In this document: piece by piece, positions 36,938-46,101 of the stretch
Layout: every line of letters begins with the position of its first letter
Position numbering within the stretch: the first letter of the stretch is position 1
From: G963665545 sp963665545
Lineage (GTDB): Bacteria > Pseudomonadota > Gammaproteobacteria > Xanthomonadales > SZUA-36
NCBI GenBank assembly: GCA_963665545.2
Contig: CAXXKZ010000004.1
Location: forward strand, 310,001-374,000
Length of the DNA: 64,000 nt
Reading direction: 5' to 3'
Program-made: the position numbers and the translations under genes
The notes under the pieces: generated by a model
What the model saw: the letters and a program-made list of their open reading frames with translations, nothing else
Database searches by the model: none
Told to the model about the DNA's origin: nothing

Positions 36938-37079
36938 TTTTTGGTGAGGAAGTAGGGGGCGGCTTAAAACCTTCATCATCGTCGTCGCCTTCCTCGTCGT
37001 CCTCGTCGTCGTCATAATCTATGCGGCGTTCTCTGCTGCTGCGCTCTCTGCCCCGATCCTCGCGGCTGTTAATTTGCAT
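36933..37079 (-). CDS. Very acidic small protein (doubtful)
   Basis: 48 residues from ATG 37079: an Arg-rich start (REDRGRERSSRERR) followed by a D/E run (DYDDDEDDEEGDDDD) and PPPTSSPKR. The acidic tail is caused by a CATCGTCGTC-type simple repeat at 36976-37017. It may be a real plasmid protein with a charged tail or only simple-sequence DNA. There is no clear ribosome site. Confidence 0.25.
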   Translation of the reverse strand: MQINSREDRGRERSSRERRIDYDDDEDDEEGDDDDEGFKPPPTSSPKR

Positions 37080-37082
37080 CCA

Positions 37083-37489
37083 AAAGTACACCACTAACCC
37101 CCCATATTTGCATCCAATATTGCCCCACGTGTAACCCTCTTTCCTGCTGATGATAAAGCGGGAGTGTACAAGGAGCACGCAGGGTTTCTACTGGCTTGGT
37201 CATTTTCTTTCTCCTTGATTTGTTTTAGGCCATGTCAGTCACGACCTTTGTAACTCCCGTCACATTGGCAGAAAAAGGGGCTGTCAAAGCACGCAACCAT
37301 GTCCGTGTTGACCGACACTTTGACCAATGTAGGGTGGATCAAAAAGGTTTAGTGAAATTATGTGGAATGGCCTATTTACAAGGAGACATGACAGGCCAGC
37401 AGAAAAGCTGGGAGGCAGGCTGTAAAGATTAAGTTTATAACAAATGCGCTGCCCCCCTAATTCTGATGCTAAGGGGAAAGGATCAATTT
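37083..37489. other. Spacer without a clear gene
   Basis: Includes two copies of ATTTGCATCCAA (37072 and about 37106). A 66-codon plus-strand frame at 37232-37432 (MSVTTFVTPVTLAEKGAVKA...) lacks a ribosome site and any family sign. I see nothing firm. Confidence 0.3.
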
Positions 37490-37700
37490 TTAGTTAATGG
37501 GATCAGGAATTTCGGCGGCGGCTTCCTGAAATAATTTGCAGAGTTCGTGATTTGACCAAGTTGTAGTAGACCCAACCCACGGCAACAAGCAAAATGTCTT
37601 GTTGAAGCAACGCATAGTCCAACCAGCATAGCTAAGAGCAGCAGCCAGTTCTTCGGCTTCTGCGCTCTCTACTGTGTGATGAACCGAGGTAAGTACTCTC

Positions 37701-39085
37701 GAGCTATTGTCAAATCTGGTGTTTAGCCATTTGATTCAAGCGGCGACCTGATCAATCTCTTTTACCTCGATCCCATCTTTGAATTTCACCCCCGTAATCA
37801 CCTTGGCCAGGTAATCAAAGCCGCGTAGCCGGCGCCATTTCTTTTCCGCACACTGGCTCAATTTGAACATCATATGCAACATGCCATTGCGCGTCAGACA
37901 ACCTTTGGATCTTTTGGTCCGGTGGCGGATGGTGGCAAAGGTGGATTCAATCGGGTTGCTGGTCCGGATGCTCTGCCAGTGTTGGGCCGGAAAATCATAA
38001 AATGCCAACAGTTCATCCCGATCCTTGAGCAAACAGCTCGTCGCTTTCGGGTATTTCGCCTCAAAGATCTCAATAAACAAATCAAACGCCTTGTTTGCAT
38101 CATCCTTGGTTTCCGCCTGCCAGATGGCGTGCAGGGCCTGCTTGGCTTTGGGTTGTGCGGATTTCGGCAAACAATTCAGTACATTCATGGTCTTGTGCAT
38201 CCAGCAGCGTTGCTGGCGGCTGGCCGGAAAGATTTCATCCAGCGCCGCCCAAAAACCCATCGCACCATCACCAATCGCCAGTTGTGGGGCGCTCATGCCG
38301 CGCGACTTCAGATTCAGCAACACCTCACGCCAACTCTGAGTCGATTCCCGCACCCCGTCCTCAATCGCCAGAAAATGTTTTTCGCCGCGTTCATTGACAC
38401 CAATGATCACCAGCGCGCAGAGCTTGGCATCCTCCGCCCGCAGCCCACTGTAGACACCATCAGCCCAGACATACACCCACCGGTCCTGTCCCAGGCGACG
38501 CTGGCTCCACGCTCGATATTCCTCCGCCCATACCTGTTTCAGGCGGGATACCGTGCTGGCCGACAGACCCTGTGCCTGCGGGCCCACCAGTACCCGCAAC
38601 GCCTCAGCCATCTCACCGCTGGATACCCCTTTGAGGTACAACCACGGAATGGCTGCCTCGAAAGTCGCTGTCTTGCGCACATATGGCGGCACCAGCACCG
38701 ACTGAAAACTCACTGCTTCACCGGTCTTCGAGCGCACCTTGGGAATTCTCACCCGGATCGGTCCCAGGCCGGTCTGCAACTCACGTTCTGGCAGGTAACC
38801 GTTGCGCACCACACCGGCATGACCTGATTCGGTACGCCAATCCTGATACTTGGCCAGCAGCTCCTGGACTTCACTTTCCACCGCTTCGGCGAGCAGCTTC
38901 CGGGCGCCTTCTTTGAGCAATTCGGTCAACGGATCGGCACTGATTGCTCGACGTTCCAGTTCAATAACATTATTCTTGTTCATAGTGGCGTATCTCCTTT
39001 GGTTGCTTTGAAGTTTGGTAACAACAAATCAACCAGATACGCCGCTTTTTTTCAACTGCTCAAACACCAGATTCGATCATAACTC
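37701..39085 (-). mobile_element. IS256-family element, copy F
   Basis: 1385 bp with exact 9-bp duplication AGTACTCTC (37692-37700 and 39086-39094), splitting the unknown gene at 37490-39432. Confidence 0.96.
37736..38983 (-). CDS. IS256-family transposase, copy F
   Basis: 415 residues, identical in protein to copy A. Confidence 0.95.
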   Translation of the reverse strand: MNKNNVIELERRAISADPLTELLKEGARKLLAEAVESEVQELLAKYQDWRTESGHAGVVRNGYLPERELQTGLGPIRVRIPKVRSKTGEAVSFQSVLVPPYVRKTATFEAAIPWLYLKGVSSGEMAEALRVLVGPQAQGLSASTVSRLKQVWAEEYRAWSQRRLGQDRWVYVWADGVYSGLRAEDAKLCALVIIGVNERGEKHFLAIEDGVRESTQSWREVLLNLKSRGMSAPQLAIGDGAMGFWAALDEIFPASRQQRCWMHKTMNVLNCLPKSAQPKAKQALHAIWQAETKDDANKAFDLFIEIFEAKYPKATSCLLKDRDELLAFYDFPAQHWQSIRTSNPIESTFATIRHRTKRSKGCLTRNGMLHMMFKLSQCAEKKWRRLRGFDYLAKVITGVKFKDGIEVKEIDQVAA

Positions 39086-39663
39086 AGTACTCTCAAAACA
39101 TTGTCGTAAAACTCGTGGGGGTTAACCGTATTCAGGTGCTCGATGGTTTCAGATACGTGTGGGGGTTTCTTCTCGGTAAGCCAAGTGGCACATGCATCGG
39201 CTATACCGTATTTTTCATGATCCAGTTCGTGGTTAATATCGTCTGGATCGGATTTGATCTGGTTCACAACCCAGAGTTGGCGCAAAGCAGCATTGCGGAG
39301 CTTTCCGGCCTTGGTTTTTTTCAGGTGCTCAATCATTTCTGAATAGTCGTGAAGCATTGCTTCGCGCTCTTGGTAGGTCGGTATATCTGAATAGCCACCG
39401 TCCGGCATGGGTATCTCCCTCGATACCAACATAGGCTATTTTTTTTGAAACCTAAACGGGTATTTGAAAAAATAGAGGAACGGACAGGAAGGGAATGTAG
39501 ATCACGAATTACTCAAATGATTACAAATGGTTGTCGGTTTTTGGAGAATTTTAGTAGTAATTTAAGGTCTATATGGTTAATATGGAGATGTGGGCAATGC
39601 TCGTGGGTTTGCGCTAAGCTGCAAGCCGACAAAGGCTCGGTAAATCCGGGCCTTTTGTTTTTT

Positions 39664-40026
39664 TCAGTCTGGAAAACAACTGTACTTGATACCAAGGCTG
39701 TAAATATCCCCCTCGTCCAAGAAACAGTCAATCAATTTGCCGTTATCTTTGAGCCTTTTGTAAGGCCGGTACTCTGGGTCATATCCGGCCTTGGCGATTG
39801 GATAGAGTACAAGATCGGCAATCTGGATCATGGGGGTTTTTTTTGTTTTCTGGCGTGGCTCGCCCAGAACAATACGGCGGTAGTCTTCGGGTGAGAGAGG
39901 GCGGTAGGAACTCGAATTTTCTGCATCAAAGGGGGTGCCTTCGGTTTTCAGCGCACGGGCATAGCTGAGAATGTCGCGGTCTTCTTTTCTCCCCGAACTC
40001 TCGTAATAGACTTCAAGCTTGTAGCC
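39664..40026 (-). pseudogene. DUF3800 protein, C-terminal fragment
   Basis: The fragment reads GYKLEVYYESSGRKEDRDIL, then RPLSPEDYRRIVLGEP, and the diagnostic end MIQIADLVLYPIAKAGYDPE, YRPYKRLKDNGKLID and LGIKYSCF. DUF3800 proteins have a predicted RNase H-like fold and are common on mobile elements and near defence genes. The N-terminal half, with the first acidic motif, is replaced by a fragment of IS21 istA read in antisense. So the gene was cut when the IS21 piece at 40030-40431 arrived or was deleted. Confidence 0.7.
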
Positions 40027-40029
40027 TTG

Positions 40030-40431
40030 GAGCTGTGCAGTTGGCTGGAACACACGGCCAACCGCCGTGAACACGGCACCACCGGTGAAGTTCCTGCTGA
40101 TCAGTTGTTGATCGAGCGTCAGTCACTACAAGCCTTGCCACCACGCTATGTTGATGGACGACTTCGCCAGAGTGTCACAGCCCACAAGCCGTTACGTGAT
40201 CACTGGCCAGTAGAGACCTTGCAGCATCCGTTGTCGACCTATGATGCTTTGTTGGGGGCGGTATGAACATACAGGATGAACGGATTCAAAGTGCCTGCGA
40301 ACGTCTCACGCTAAAGGCGGTTGCCGATCAGTACGCTGTACTGGCCCAGGAAGCCGTGCAAGATGATCACAGTTTCAGTGATTACCTGGAACATTGTCTC
40401 AAGGCCGAGCTCGATGCAAGACGACTACGCT
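40030..40431 (+). pseudogene. IS21 internal fragment (3' istA and 5' istB)
   Basis: Base-by-base match to 32825-33226 of the complete IS21, with one visible substitution (GCCGTGCAAGATGAT for GCCGTGCAAGCTGAT, Ala to Asp in IstB). Neither IS21 end is present. It joins the DUF3800 fragment on the left and another truncated gene on the right. Confidence 0.9.
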
Positions 40432-40804
40432 TCGTTCTCGCTCAGTATTCGCCAAACCCCCTCCAGTTTCTTCTCACCGGCGCCGATGTCGGCAATTTCA
40501 GTCATACTCAGCGTCCTAACGTGCTCACCCCAGATATCGAAAACCAGAAAACGGACCTCTACTGCTGCTAACGGCTCCGATGCCTGTAACGAAAACAAAG
40601 CTCGGTAGCGGTATCCACTGCTTTCAGAGTCGTAAATGGTACGGACACCGACTGTCCCTACGAGGTCAACCGGAAGGACTTGGTCGTGGACCGTGATCCA
40701 CTCACGCATCAAACTGGATTCTTTGTTGACCTTGATCTCGTGGCCAAGGTCGGTCTGAACGCTACCACCCGACGATCGACTTACAGACACCAAGTCACCT
40801 TGCT
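40432..40804 (-). pseudogene. Unknown gene, internal fragment
   Basis: An open frame of about 124 residues between IS256 copy G and the IS21 scar: GDLVSVSRSSGGSVQTDLG, VLPVDLVGTVGVRTIYDSES, EVRFLVFDIWGEHVRTLSMT, KKLEGVWRILSENEA. It is beta-rich, and both ends are missing. I do not recognise the family. Confidence 0.45.
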
Positions 40805-42189
40805 GAGCTATTGTCAAATCTGGTGTTTAGCCATTTGATTCAAGCGGCGACCTGATCAATCTCTTTTACCTCGATCCCATCTTTGAATTTCACCCCCGTA
40901 ATCACCTTGGCCAGGTAATCAAAGCCGCGTAGCCGGCGCCATTTCTTTTCCGCACACTGGCTCAATTTGAACATCATATGCAACATGCCATTGCGCGTCA
41001 GACAACCTTTGGATCTTTTGGTCCGGTGGCGGATGGTGGCAAAGGTGGATTCAATCGGGTTGCTGGTCCGGATGCTCTGCCAGTGTTGGGCCGGAAAATC
41101 ATAAAATGCCAACAGTTCATCCCGATCCTTGAGCAAACAGCTCGTCGCTTTCGGGTATTTCGCCTCAAAGATCTCAATAAACAAATCAAACGCCTTGTTT
41201 GCATCATCCTTGGTTTCCGCCTGCCAGATGGCGTGCAGGGCCTGCTTGGCTTTGGGTTGTGCGGATTTCGGCAAACAATTCAGTACATTCATGGTCTTGT
41301 GCATCCAGCAGCGTTGCTGGCGGCTGGCCGGAAAGATTTCATCCAGCGCCGCCCAAAAACCCATCGCACCATCACCAATCGCCAGTTGTGGGGCGCTCAT
41401 GCCGCGCGACTTCAGATTCAGCAACACCTCACGCCAACTCTGAGTCGATTCCCGCACCCCGTCCTCAATCGCCAGAAAATGTTTTTCGCCGCGTTCATTG
41501 ACACCAATGATCACCAGCGCGCAGAGCTTGGCATCCTCCGCCCGCAGCCCACTGTAGACACCATCAGCCCAGACATACACCCACCGGTCCTGTCCCAGGC
41601 GACGCTGGCTCCACGCTCGATATTCCTCCGCCCATACCTGTTTCAGGCGGGATACCGTGCTGGCCGACAGACCCTGTGCCTGCGGGCCCACCAGTACCCG
41701 CAACGCCTCAGCCATCTCACCGCTGGATACCCCTTTGAGGTACAACCACGGAATGGCTGCCTCGAAAGTCGCTGTCTTGCGCACATATGGCGGCACCAGC
41801 ACCGACTGAAAACTCACTGCTTCACCGGTCTTCGAGCGCACCTTGGGAATTCTCACCCGGATCGGTCCCAGGCCGGTCTGCAACTCACGTTCTGGCAGGT
41901 AACCGTTGCGCACCACACCGGCATGACCTGATTCGGTACGCCAATCCTGATACTTGGCCAGCAGCTCCTGGACTTCACTTTCCACCGCTTCGGCGAGCAG
42001 CTTCCGGGCGCCTTCTTTGAGCAATTCGGTCAACGGATCGGCACTGATTGCTCGACGTTCCAGTTCAATAACATTATTCTTGTTCATAGTGGCGTATCTC
42101 CTTTGGTTGCTTTGAAGTTTGGTAACAACAAATCAACCAGATACGCCGCTTTTTTTCAACTGCTCAAACACCAGATTCGATCATAACTC
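40805..42189 (-). mobile_element. IS256-family element, copy G
   Basis: 1385 bp, both termini complete, but the flanks CACCTTGCT and TTCGCAGTT differ. No duplication, so the neighbours were joined by recombination. Confidence 0.93.
40840..42087 (-). CDS. IS256-family transposase, copy G
   Basis: 415 residues, identical in protein to copy A. Confidence 0.95.
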   Translation of the reverse strand: MNKNNVIELERRAISADPLTELLKEGARKLLAEAVESEVQELLAKYQDWRTESGHAGVVRNGYLPERELQTGLGPIRVRIPKVRSKTGEAVSFQSVLVPPYVRKTATFEAAIPWLYLKGVSSGEMAEALRVLVGPQAQGLSASTVSRLKQVWAEEYRAWSQRRLGQDRWVYVWADGVYSGLRAEDAKLCALVIIGVNERGEKHFLAIEDGVRESTQSWREVLLNLKSRGMSAPQLAIGDGAMGFWAALDEIFPASRQQRCWMHKTMNVLNCLPKSAQPKAKQALHAIWQAETKDDANKAFDLFIEIFEAKYPKATSCLLKDRDELLAFYDFPAQHWQSIRTSNPIESTFATIRHRTKRSKGCLTRNGMLHMMFKLSQCAEKKWRRLRGFDYLAKVITGVKFKDGIEVKEIDQVAA

Positions 42190-42273
42190 TTCGCAGTTCG
42201 ATTCCGACCCTAGCCTCCATTCTAGCTACCCAGCGTCTGAATATCGATGGCAGTACGCCCAGCTCAATCGCTC

Positions 42274-42459
42274 CTAATCTTGTGAATCATCTTTGTCCTG
42301 TTTGGCTTTGGCGGTCGCACCCATGGCGGCACCAATCGCAATACCTATGGCAATGCCCACGGCGATATTGTCCATCGCAGCGCCTATCCCAACTCCAAGC
42401 GCTACTCCGATCCCGATGTATTGTGCTAAAGGATCTACTTTGCCTGCTTGCTTCCTCAT
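42274..42459 (-). CDS. Small glycine-zipper protein
   Basis: 61 residues: MRKQAGKVDPLAQYIGIGVA, then repeated GxxxG/GxxxA-type units (VALGVGIGAAMDNIAVGIAI, GIAIGAAMGATAKAK) and a charged tail KQDKDDSQD. Such glycine zippers form tight helix pairs in membranes. It could be a small membrane protein; the family role is unknown. It lies next to the tRNA-Leu gene, transcribed away from it. Confidence 0.6.
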   Translation of the reverse strand: MRKQAGKVDPLAQYIGIGVALGVGIGAAMDNIAVGIAIGIAIGAAMGATAKAKQDKDDSQD

Positions 42460-42535
42460 TTATGCTGCCTCCTGACTCGTACATCATTGTCGCTTTAATC
42501 ACGGACAAAGGGGATGTCACCTGAGGGGAGGGCGG

Positions 42536-42541
42536 TACAAT
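42536..42541 (+). promoter_or_regulatory. Possible -10 box of the tRNA-Leu promoter
   Basis: TACAAT followed by a GC-rich discriminator (CTCCGCCC) about 20 nt before the tRNA. The -35 region is weak. The flanking GGGCGG/CCGCCC can also form a hairpin. Confidence 0.35.
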
Positions 42542-42566
42542 ACTCCGCCCGATTAGCTAACGATGT

Positions 42567-42653
42567 GCCCGGGTGGCGAAATTGGTAGACGCAAGGGATT
42601 TAAAATCCCTCGGTGGAAACACCTTGCCGGTTCGAGTCCGGCCCCGGGCACCA
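42567..42653 (+). tRNA. tRNA-Leu (anticodon UAA)
   Basis: 87 nt. Acceptor stem GCCCGGG/CCCGGGC, D-arm GGCGAAATTGGTAGACGC, anticodon stem-loop AGGGATTTAAAATCCCT with TAA in the loop, a long class II variable arm (CGGTGGAAACACCTTG), T-arm CCGGTTCGAGTCCGG, and an encoded CCA end. The long variable arm and UAA anticodon define leucine. Confidence 0.95.
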
Positions 42654-42955
42654 ACTAAATCAATCAATTACAGACATAATAGTCGAAATTAATGATCTAA
42701 AGCAGAGGAGATTGAATTGTTGGTAAGGGTTTTGGTAAGGGTTTTGATCAAGATTAAGGTAGTGGGTAGGGCCAGGGTGAGAAACACGCCCAGAAAGGCT
42801 CTCAGGCGGGCGTACTACGCAAATACAGGGTGATGTCCTACAGACAACGCCGCCAGGTGCAGTCTTTTCGACTACATGCGTGAGCGTCGACGGTCCGCCC
42901 AAAAAGACACCATGACGAACCGCCCTCCTGGATATTCCCAAAAAATTTTTGTTAT
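42654..42955. other. Spacer after the tRNA, no gene seen
   Basis: It has a short direct repeat TTGGTAAGGGTTTTGG at about 42719-42745. Its one long frame (minus strand, 42660-42941) has no ribosome site or family sign. Confidence 0.35.
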
Positions 42956-43255
42956 TCAGCCACCAAAATAATACGGTTTACCTCGTTCAATATTTGGCAA
43001 CAGGTTGAGCATGTCTTGAACGATTTCATCCAATTGCTCCCAACCAGTAGGCGGAACGCTCCACCATCGGAAATATGATTTGCCTCCATAATCCCCAACT
43101 TCCAATTCGGTATATCCTCCATCACATCCAAGCACATGCTCCGGAGAGACTGGAATATTGAGTAGGCTTATTTTCTTCAGCAATGGTTCAATATCCTGTC
43201 CAAGAACCTCATATTTTCGACTTCTTCTTTTCTCATCCTTACCCAGTTTCCAATG
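42956..43255 (-). pseudogene. Unknown gene, 5' end removed by IS256 copy H
   Basis: The frame is open from the IS256 border: HWKLGKDEKRRSRKYEVLGQ, DIEPLLKKISLLNIPVSP, GGYTELEVGDYGGKSYFRWW, SVPPTGWEQLDEIVQDMLNL and ends ERGKPYYFGG. The PTGWEQLDEIVQDML part looks like an ordinary small soluble protein of the immunity-protein or SMI1-like sort, but this is only an impression. About 100 residues remain. Confidence 0.5.
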
Positions 43256-44640
43256 GAGCTATTGTCAAATCTGGTGTTTAGCCATTTGATTCAAGCGGCG
43301 ACCTGATCAATCTCTTTTACCTCGATCCCATCTTTGAATTTCACCCCCGTAATCACCTTGGCCAGGTAATCAAAGCCGCGTAGCCGGCGCCATTTCTTTT
43401 CCGCACACTGGCTCAATTTGAACATCATATGCAACATGCCATTGCGCGTCAGACAACCTTTGGATCTTTTGGTCCGGTGGCGGATGGTGGCAAAGGTGGA
43501 TTCAATCGGGTTGCTGGTCCGGATGCTCTGCCAGTGTTGGGCCGGAAAATCATAAAATGCCAACAGTTCATCCCGATCCTTGAGCAAACAGCTCGTCGCT
43601 TTCGGGTATTTCGCCTCAAAGATCTCAATAAACAAATCAAACGCCTTGTTTGCATCATCCTTGGTTTCCGCCTGCCAGATGGCGTGCAGGGCCTGCTTGG
43701 CTTTGGGTTGTGCGGATTTCGGCAAACAATTCAGTACATTCATGGTCTTGTGCATCCAGCAGCGTTGCTGGCGGCTGGCCGGAAAGATTTCATCCAGCGC
43801 CGCCCAAAAACCCATCGCACCATCACCAATCGCCAGTTGTGGGGCGCTCATGCCGCGCGACTTCAGATTCAGCAACACCTCACGCCAACTCTGAGTCGAT
43901 TCTCGCACCCCGTCCTCAATCGCCAGAAAATGTTTTTCGCCGCGTTCATTGACACCAATGATCACCAGCGCGCAGAGCTTGGCATCCTCCGCCCGCAGCC
44001 CACTGTAGACACCATCAGCCCAGACATACACCCACCGGTCCTGTCCCAGGCGACGCTGGCTCCACGCTCGATATTCCTCCGCCCATACCTGTTTCAGGCG
44101 GGATACCGTGCTGGCCGACAGACCCTGTGCCTGCGGGCCCACCAGTACCCGCAACGCCTCAGCCATCTCACCGCTGGATACCCCTTTGAGGTACAACCAC
44201 GGAATGGCTGCCTCGAAAGTCGCTGTCTTGCGCACATATGGCGGCACCAGCACCGACTGAAAACTCACTGCTTCACCGGTCTTCGAGCGCACCTTGGGAA
44301 TTCTCACCCGGATCGGTCCCAGGCCGGTCTGCAACTCACGTTCTGGCAGGTAACCGTTGCGCACCACACCGGCATGACCTGATTCGGTACGCCAATCCTG
44401 ATACTTGGCCAGCAGCTCCTGGAATTCACTTTCCACCGCTTCGGCGAGCAGCTTCCGGGCGCCTTCTTTGAGCAATTCGGTCAACGGATCGGCACTGATT
44501 GCTCGACGTTCCAGTTCAATAACATTATTCTTGTTCATAGTGGCGTATCTCCTTTGGTTGCTTTGAAGTTTGGTAACAACAAATCAACCAGATACGCCGC
44601 TTTTTTTCAACTGCTCAAACACCAGATTCGATCATAACTC
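43256..44640 (-). mobile_element. IS256-family element, copy H
   Basis: 1385 bp, termini complete. The flanks TTTCCAATG and TGCGCCGCT do not match, so no target duplication. Its right border falls inside an attC-like site. Confidence 0.93.
43291..44538 (-). CDS. IS256-family transposase, copy H
   Basis: 415 residues with one change, V39F, in the N-terminal region. It shares the silent marker of copies E and K. Confidence 0.94.
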   Translation of the reverse strand: MNKNNVIELERRAISADPLTELLKEGARKLLAEAVESEFQELLAKYQDWRTESGHAGVVRNGYLPERELQTGLGPIRVRIPKVRSKTGEAVSFQSVLVPPYVRKTATFEAAIPWLYLKGVSSGEMAEALRVLVGPQAQGLSASTVSRLKQVWAEEYRAWSQRRLGQDRWVYVWADGVYSGLRAEDAKLCALVIIGVNERGEKHFLAIEDGVRESTQSWREVLLNLKSRGMSAPQLAIGDGAMGFWAALDEIFPASRQQRCWMHKTMNVLNCLPKSAQPKAKQALHAIWQAETKDDANKAFDLFIEIFEAKYPKATSCLLKDRDELLAFYDFPAQHWQSIRTSNPIESTFATIRHRTKRSKGCLTRNGMLHMMFKLSQCAEKKWRRLRGFDYLAKVITGVKFKDGIEVKEIDQVAA

Positions 44641-44641
44641 T

Positions 44642-44666
44642 GCGCCGCTTAACTAGAACGTTAAGT
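44642..44666 (+). other. Right half of an attC-like (integron) site
   Basis: GCCGCTTAACTAGAAC followed by GTTAAGT (44660-44666). The layout equals the L'-R' half of attC sites (CTTAACTCAAGC-GTTAGAT in well-known cassettes) and the last seven bases fit the core GTTRRRY. The left half is replaced by the end of IS256 copy H. A cassette-style short leader and an ATG follow within 20 nt. Confidence 0.55.
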
Positions 44667-44716
44667 TCACTCCCAAACAAATAGGATGCCTTCAATTGCG
44701 AAACCATCGGTTCAAT

Positions 44717-46101
44717 GAGCTATTGTCAAATCTGGTGTTTAGCCATTTGATTCAAGCGGCGACCTGATCAATCTCTTTTACCTCGATCCCATCTTTGAAT
44801 TTCACCCCCGTAATCACCTTGGCCAGGTAATCAAAGCCGCGTAGCCGGCGCCATTTCTTTTCCGCACACTGGCTCAATTTGAACATCATATGCAACATGC
44901 CATTGCGCGTCAGACAACCTTTGGATCTTTTGGTCTGGTGGCGGATGGTGGCAAAGGTGGATTCAATCGGGTTGCTGGTCCGGATGCTCTGCCAGTGTTG
45001 GGCCGGAAAATCATAAAATGCCAACAGTTCATCCCGATCCTTGAGCAAACAGCTCGTCGCTTTCGGGTATTTCGCCTCAAAGATCTCAATAAACAAATCA
45101 AACGCCTTGTTTGCATCATCCTTGGTTTCCGCCTGCCAGATGGCGTGCAGGGCCTGCTTGGCTTTGGGTTGTGCGGATTTCGGCAAACAATTCAGTACAT
45201 TCATGGTCTTGTGCATCCAGCAGCGTTGCTGGCGGCTGGCCGGAAAGATTTCATCCAGCGCCGCCCAAAAACCCATCGCACCATCACCAATCGCCAGTTG
45301 TGGGGCGCTCATGCCGCGCGACTTCAGATTCAGCAACACCTCACGCCAACTCTGAGTCGATTCCCGCACCCCGTCCTCAATCGCCAGAAAATGTTTTTCG
45401 CCGCGTTCATTGACACCAATGATCACCAGCGCGCAGAGCTTGGCATCCTCCGCCCGCAGCCCACTGTAGACACCATCAGCCCAGACATACACCCACCGGT
45501 CCTGTCCCAGGCGACGCTGGCTCCACGCTCGATATTCCTCCGCCCATACCTGTTTCAGGCGGGATACCGTGCTGGCCGACAGACCCTGTGCCTGCGGGCC
45601 CACCAGTACCCGCAACGCCTCAGCCATCTCACCGCTGGATACCCCTTTGAGGTACAACCACGGAATGGCTGCCTCGAAAGTCGCTGTCTTGCGCACATAT
45701 GGCGGCACCAGCACCGACTGAAAACTCACTGCTTCACCGGTCTTCGAGCGCACCTTGGGAATTCTCACCCGGATCGGTCCCAGGCCGGTCTGCAACTCAC
45801 GTTCTGGCAGGTAACCGTTGCGCACCACACCGGCATGACCTGATTCGGTACGCCAATCCTGATACTTGGCCAGCAGCTCCTGGACTTCACTTTCCACCGC
45901 TTCGGCGAGCAGCTTCCGGGCGCCTTCTTTGAGCAATTCGGTCAACGGATCGGCACTGATTGCTCGACGTTCCAGTTCAATAACATTATTCTTGTTCATA
46001 GTGGCGTATCTCCTTTGGTTGCTTTGAAGTTTGGTAACAACAAATCAACCAGATACGCCGCTTTTTTTCAACTGCTCAAACACCAGATTCGATCATAACT
46101 C
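44717..46101 (-). mobile_element. IS256-family element, copy I
   Basis: 1385 bp. The left flank ends CGGTTCAAT and the right begins GCGTTCAAT: seven of nine positions agree, and removal of the element restores an open reading frame. So this is a true insertion whose duplication differs at two bases. Confidence 0.9.
44752..45999 (-). CDS. IS256-family transposase, copy I
   Basis: 415 residues with one change, R355Q, nine residues after the catalytic E346. The effect on activity is unknown. Confidence 0.94.
   Translation of the reverse strand: MNKNNVIELERRAISADPLTELLKEGARKLLAEAVESEVQELLAKYQDWRTESGHAGVVRNGYLPERELQTGLGPIRVRIPKVRSKTGEAVSFQSVLVPPYVRKTATFEAAIPWLYLKGVSSGEMAEALRVLVGPQAQGLSASTVSRLKQVWAEEYRAWSQRRLGQDRWVYVWADGVYSGLRAEDAKLCALVIIGVNERGEKHFLAIEDGVRESTQSWREVLLNLKSRGMSAPQLAIGDGAMGFWAALDEIFPASRQQRCWMHKTMNVLNCLPKSAQPKAKQALHAIWQAETKDDANKAFDLFIEIFEAKYPKATSCLLKDRDELLAFYDFPAQHWQSIRTSNPIESTFATIRHQTKRSKGCLTRNGMLHMMFKLSQCAEKKWRRLRGFDYLAKVITGVKFKDGIEVKEIDQVAA

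Larger units (their letters stand above)
37490..39432 (-). pseudogene. Unknown plasmid-type gene split by IS256 copy F
   Basis: The upstream part (39086-39432) starts MLVSREIPMPDGGYSDIPTY and runs to HEFYDNVLRVL. After removing IS256 copy F and one copy of the duplication AGTACTCTC the frame continues without a break: TSVHHTVESAEAEELAAALS, YAGWTMRCFNKTFCLLPWVG, and ends LFQEAAAEIPDPIN at 37490. The rebuilt protein has about 180 residues, is soluble and helical, with several Trp and Cys residues in the last third. I do not recognise the family. It is broken now, but only by the IS. Confidence 0.65.

Noticed and set aside
39445..39894. 149-codon plus-strand frame
   Set aside because: It lies antisense to the DUF3800 fragment, whose conserved end is clear, and has no features of its own.
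42660..42941. 93-codon minus-strand frame after tRNA-Leu
   Set aside because: No ribosome site, no motif, and an unusual composition caused by a short direct repeat.
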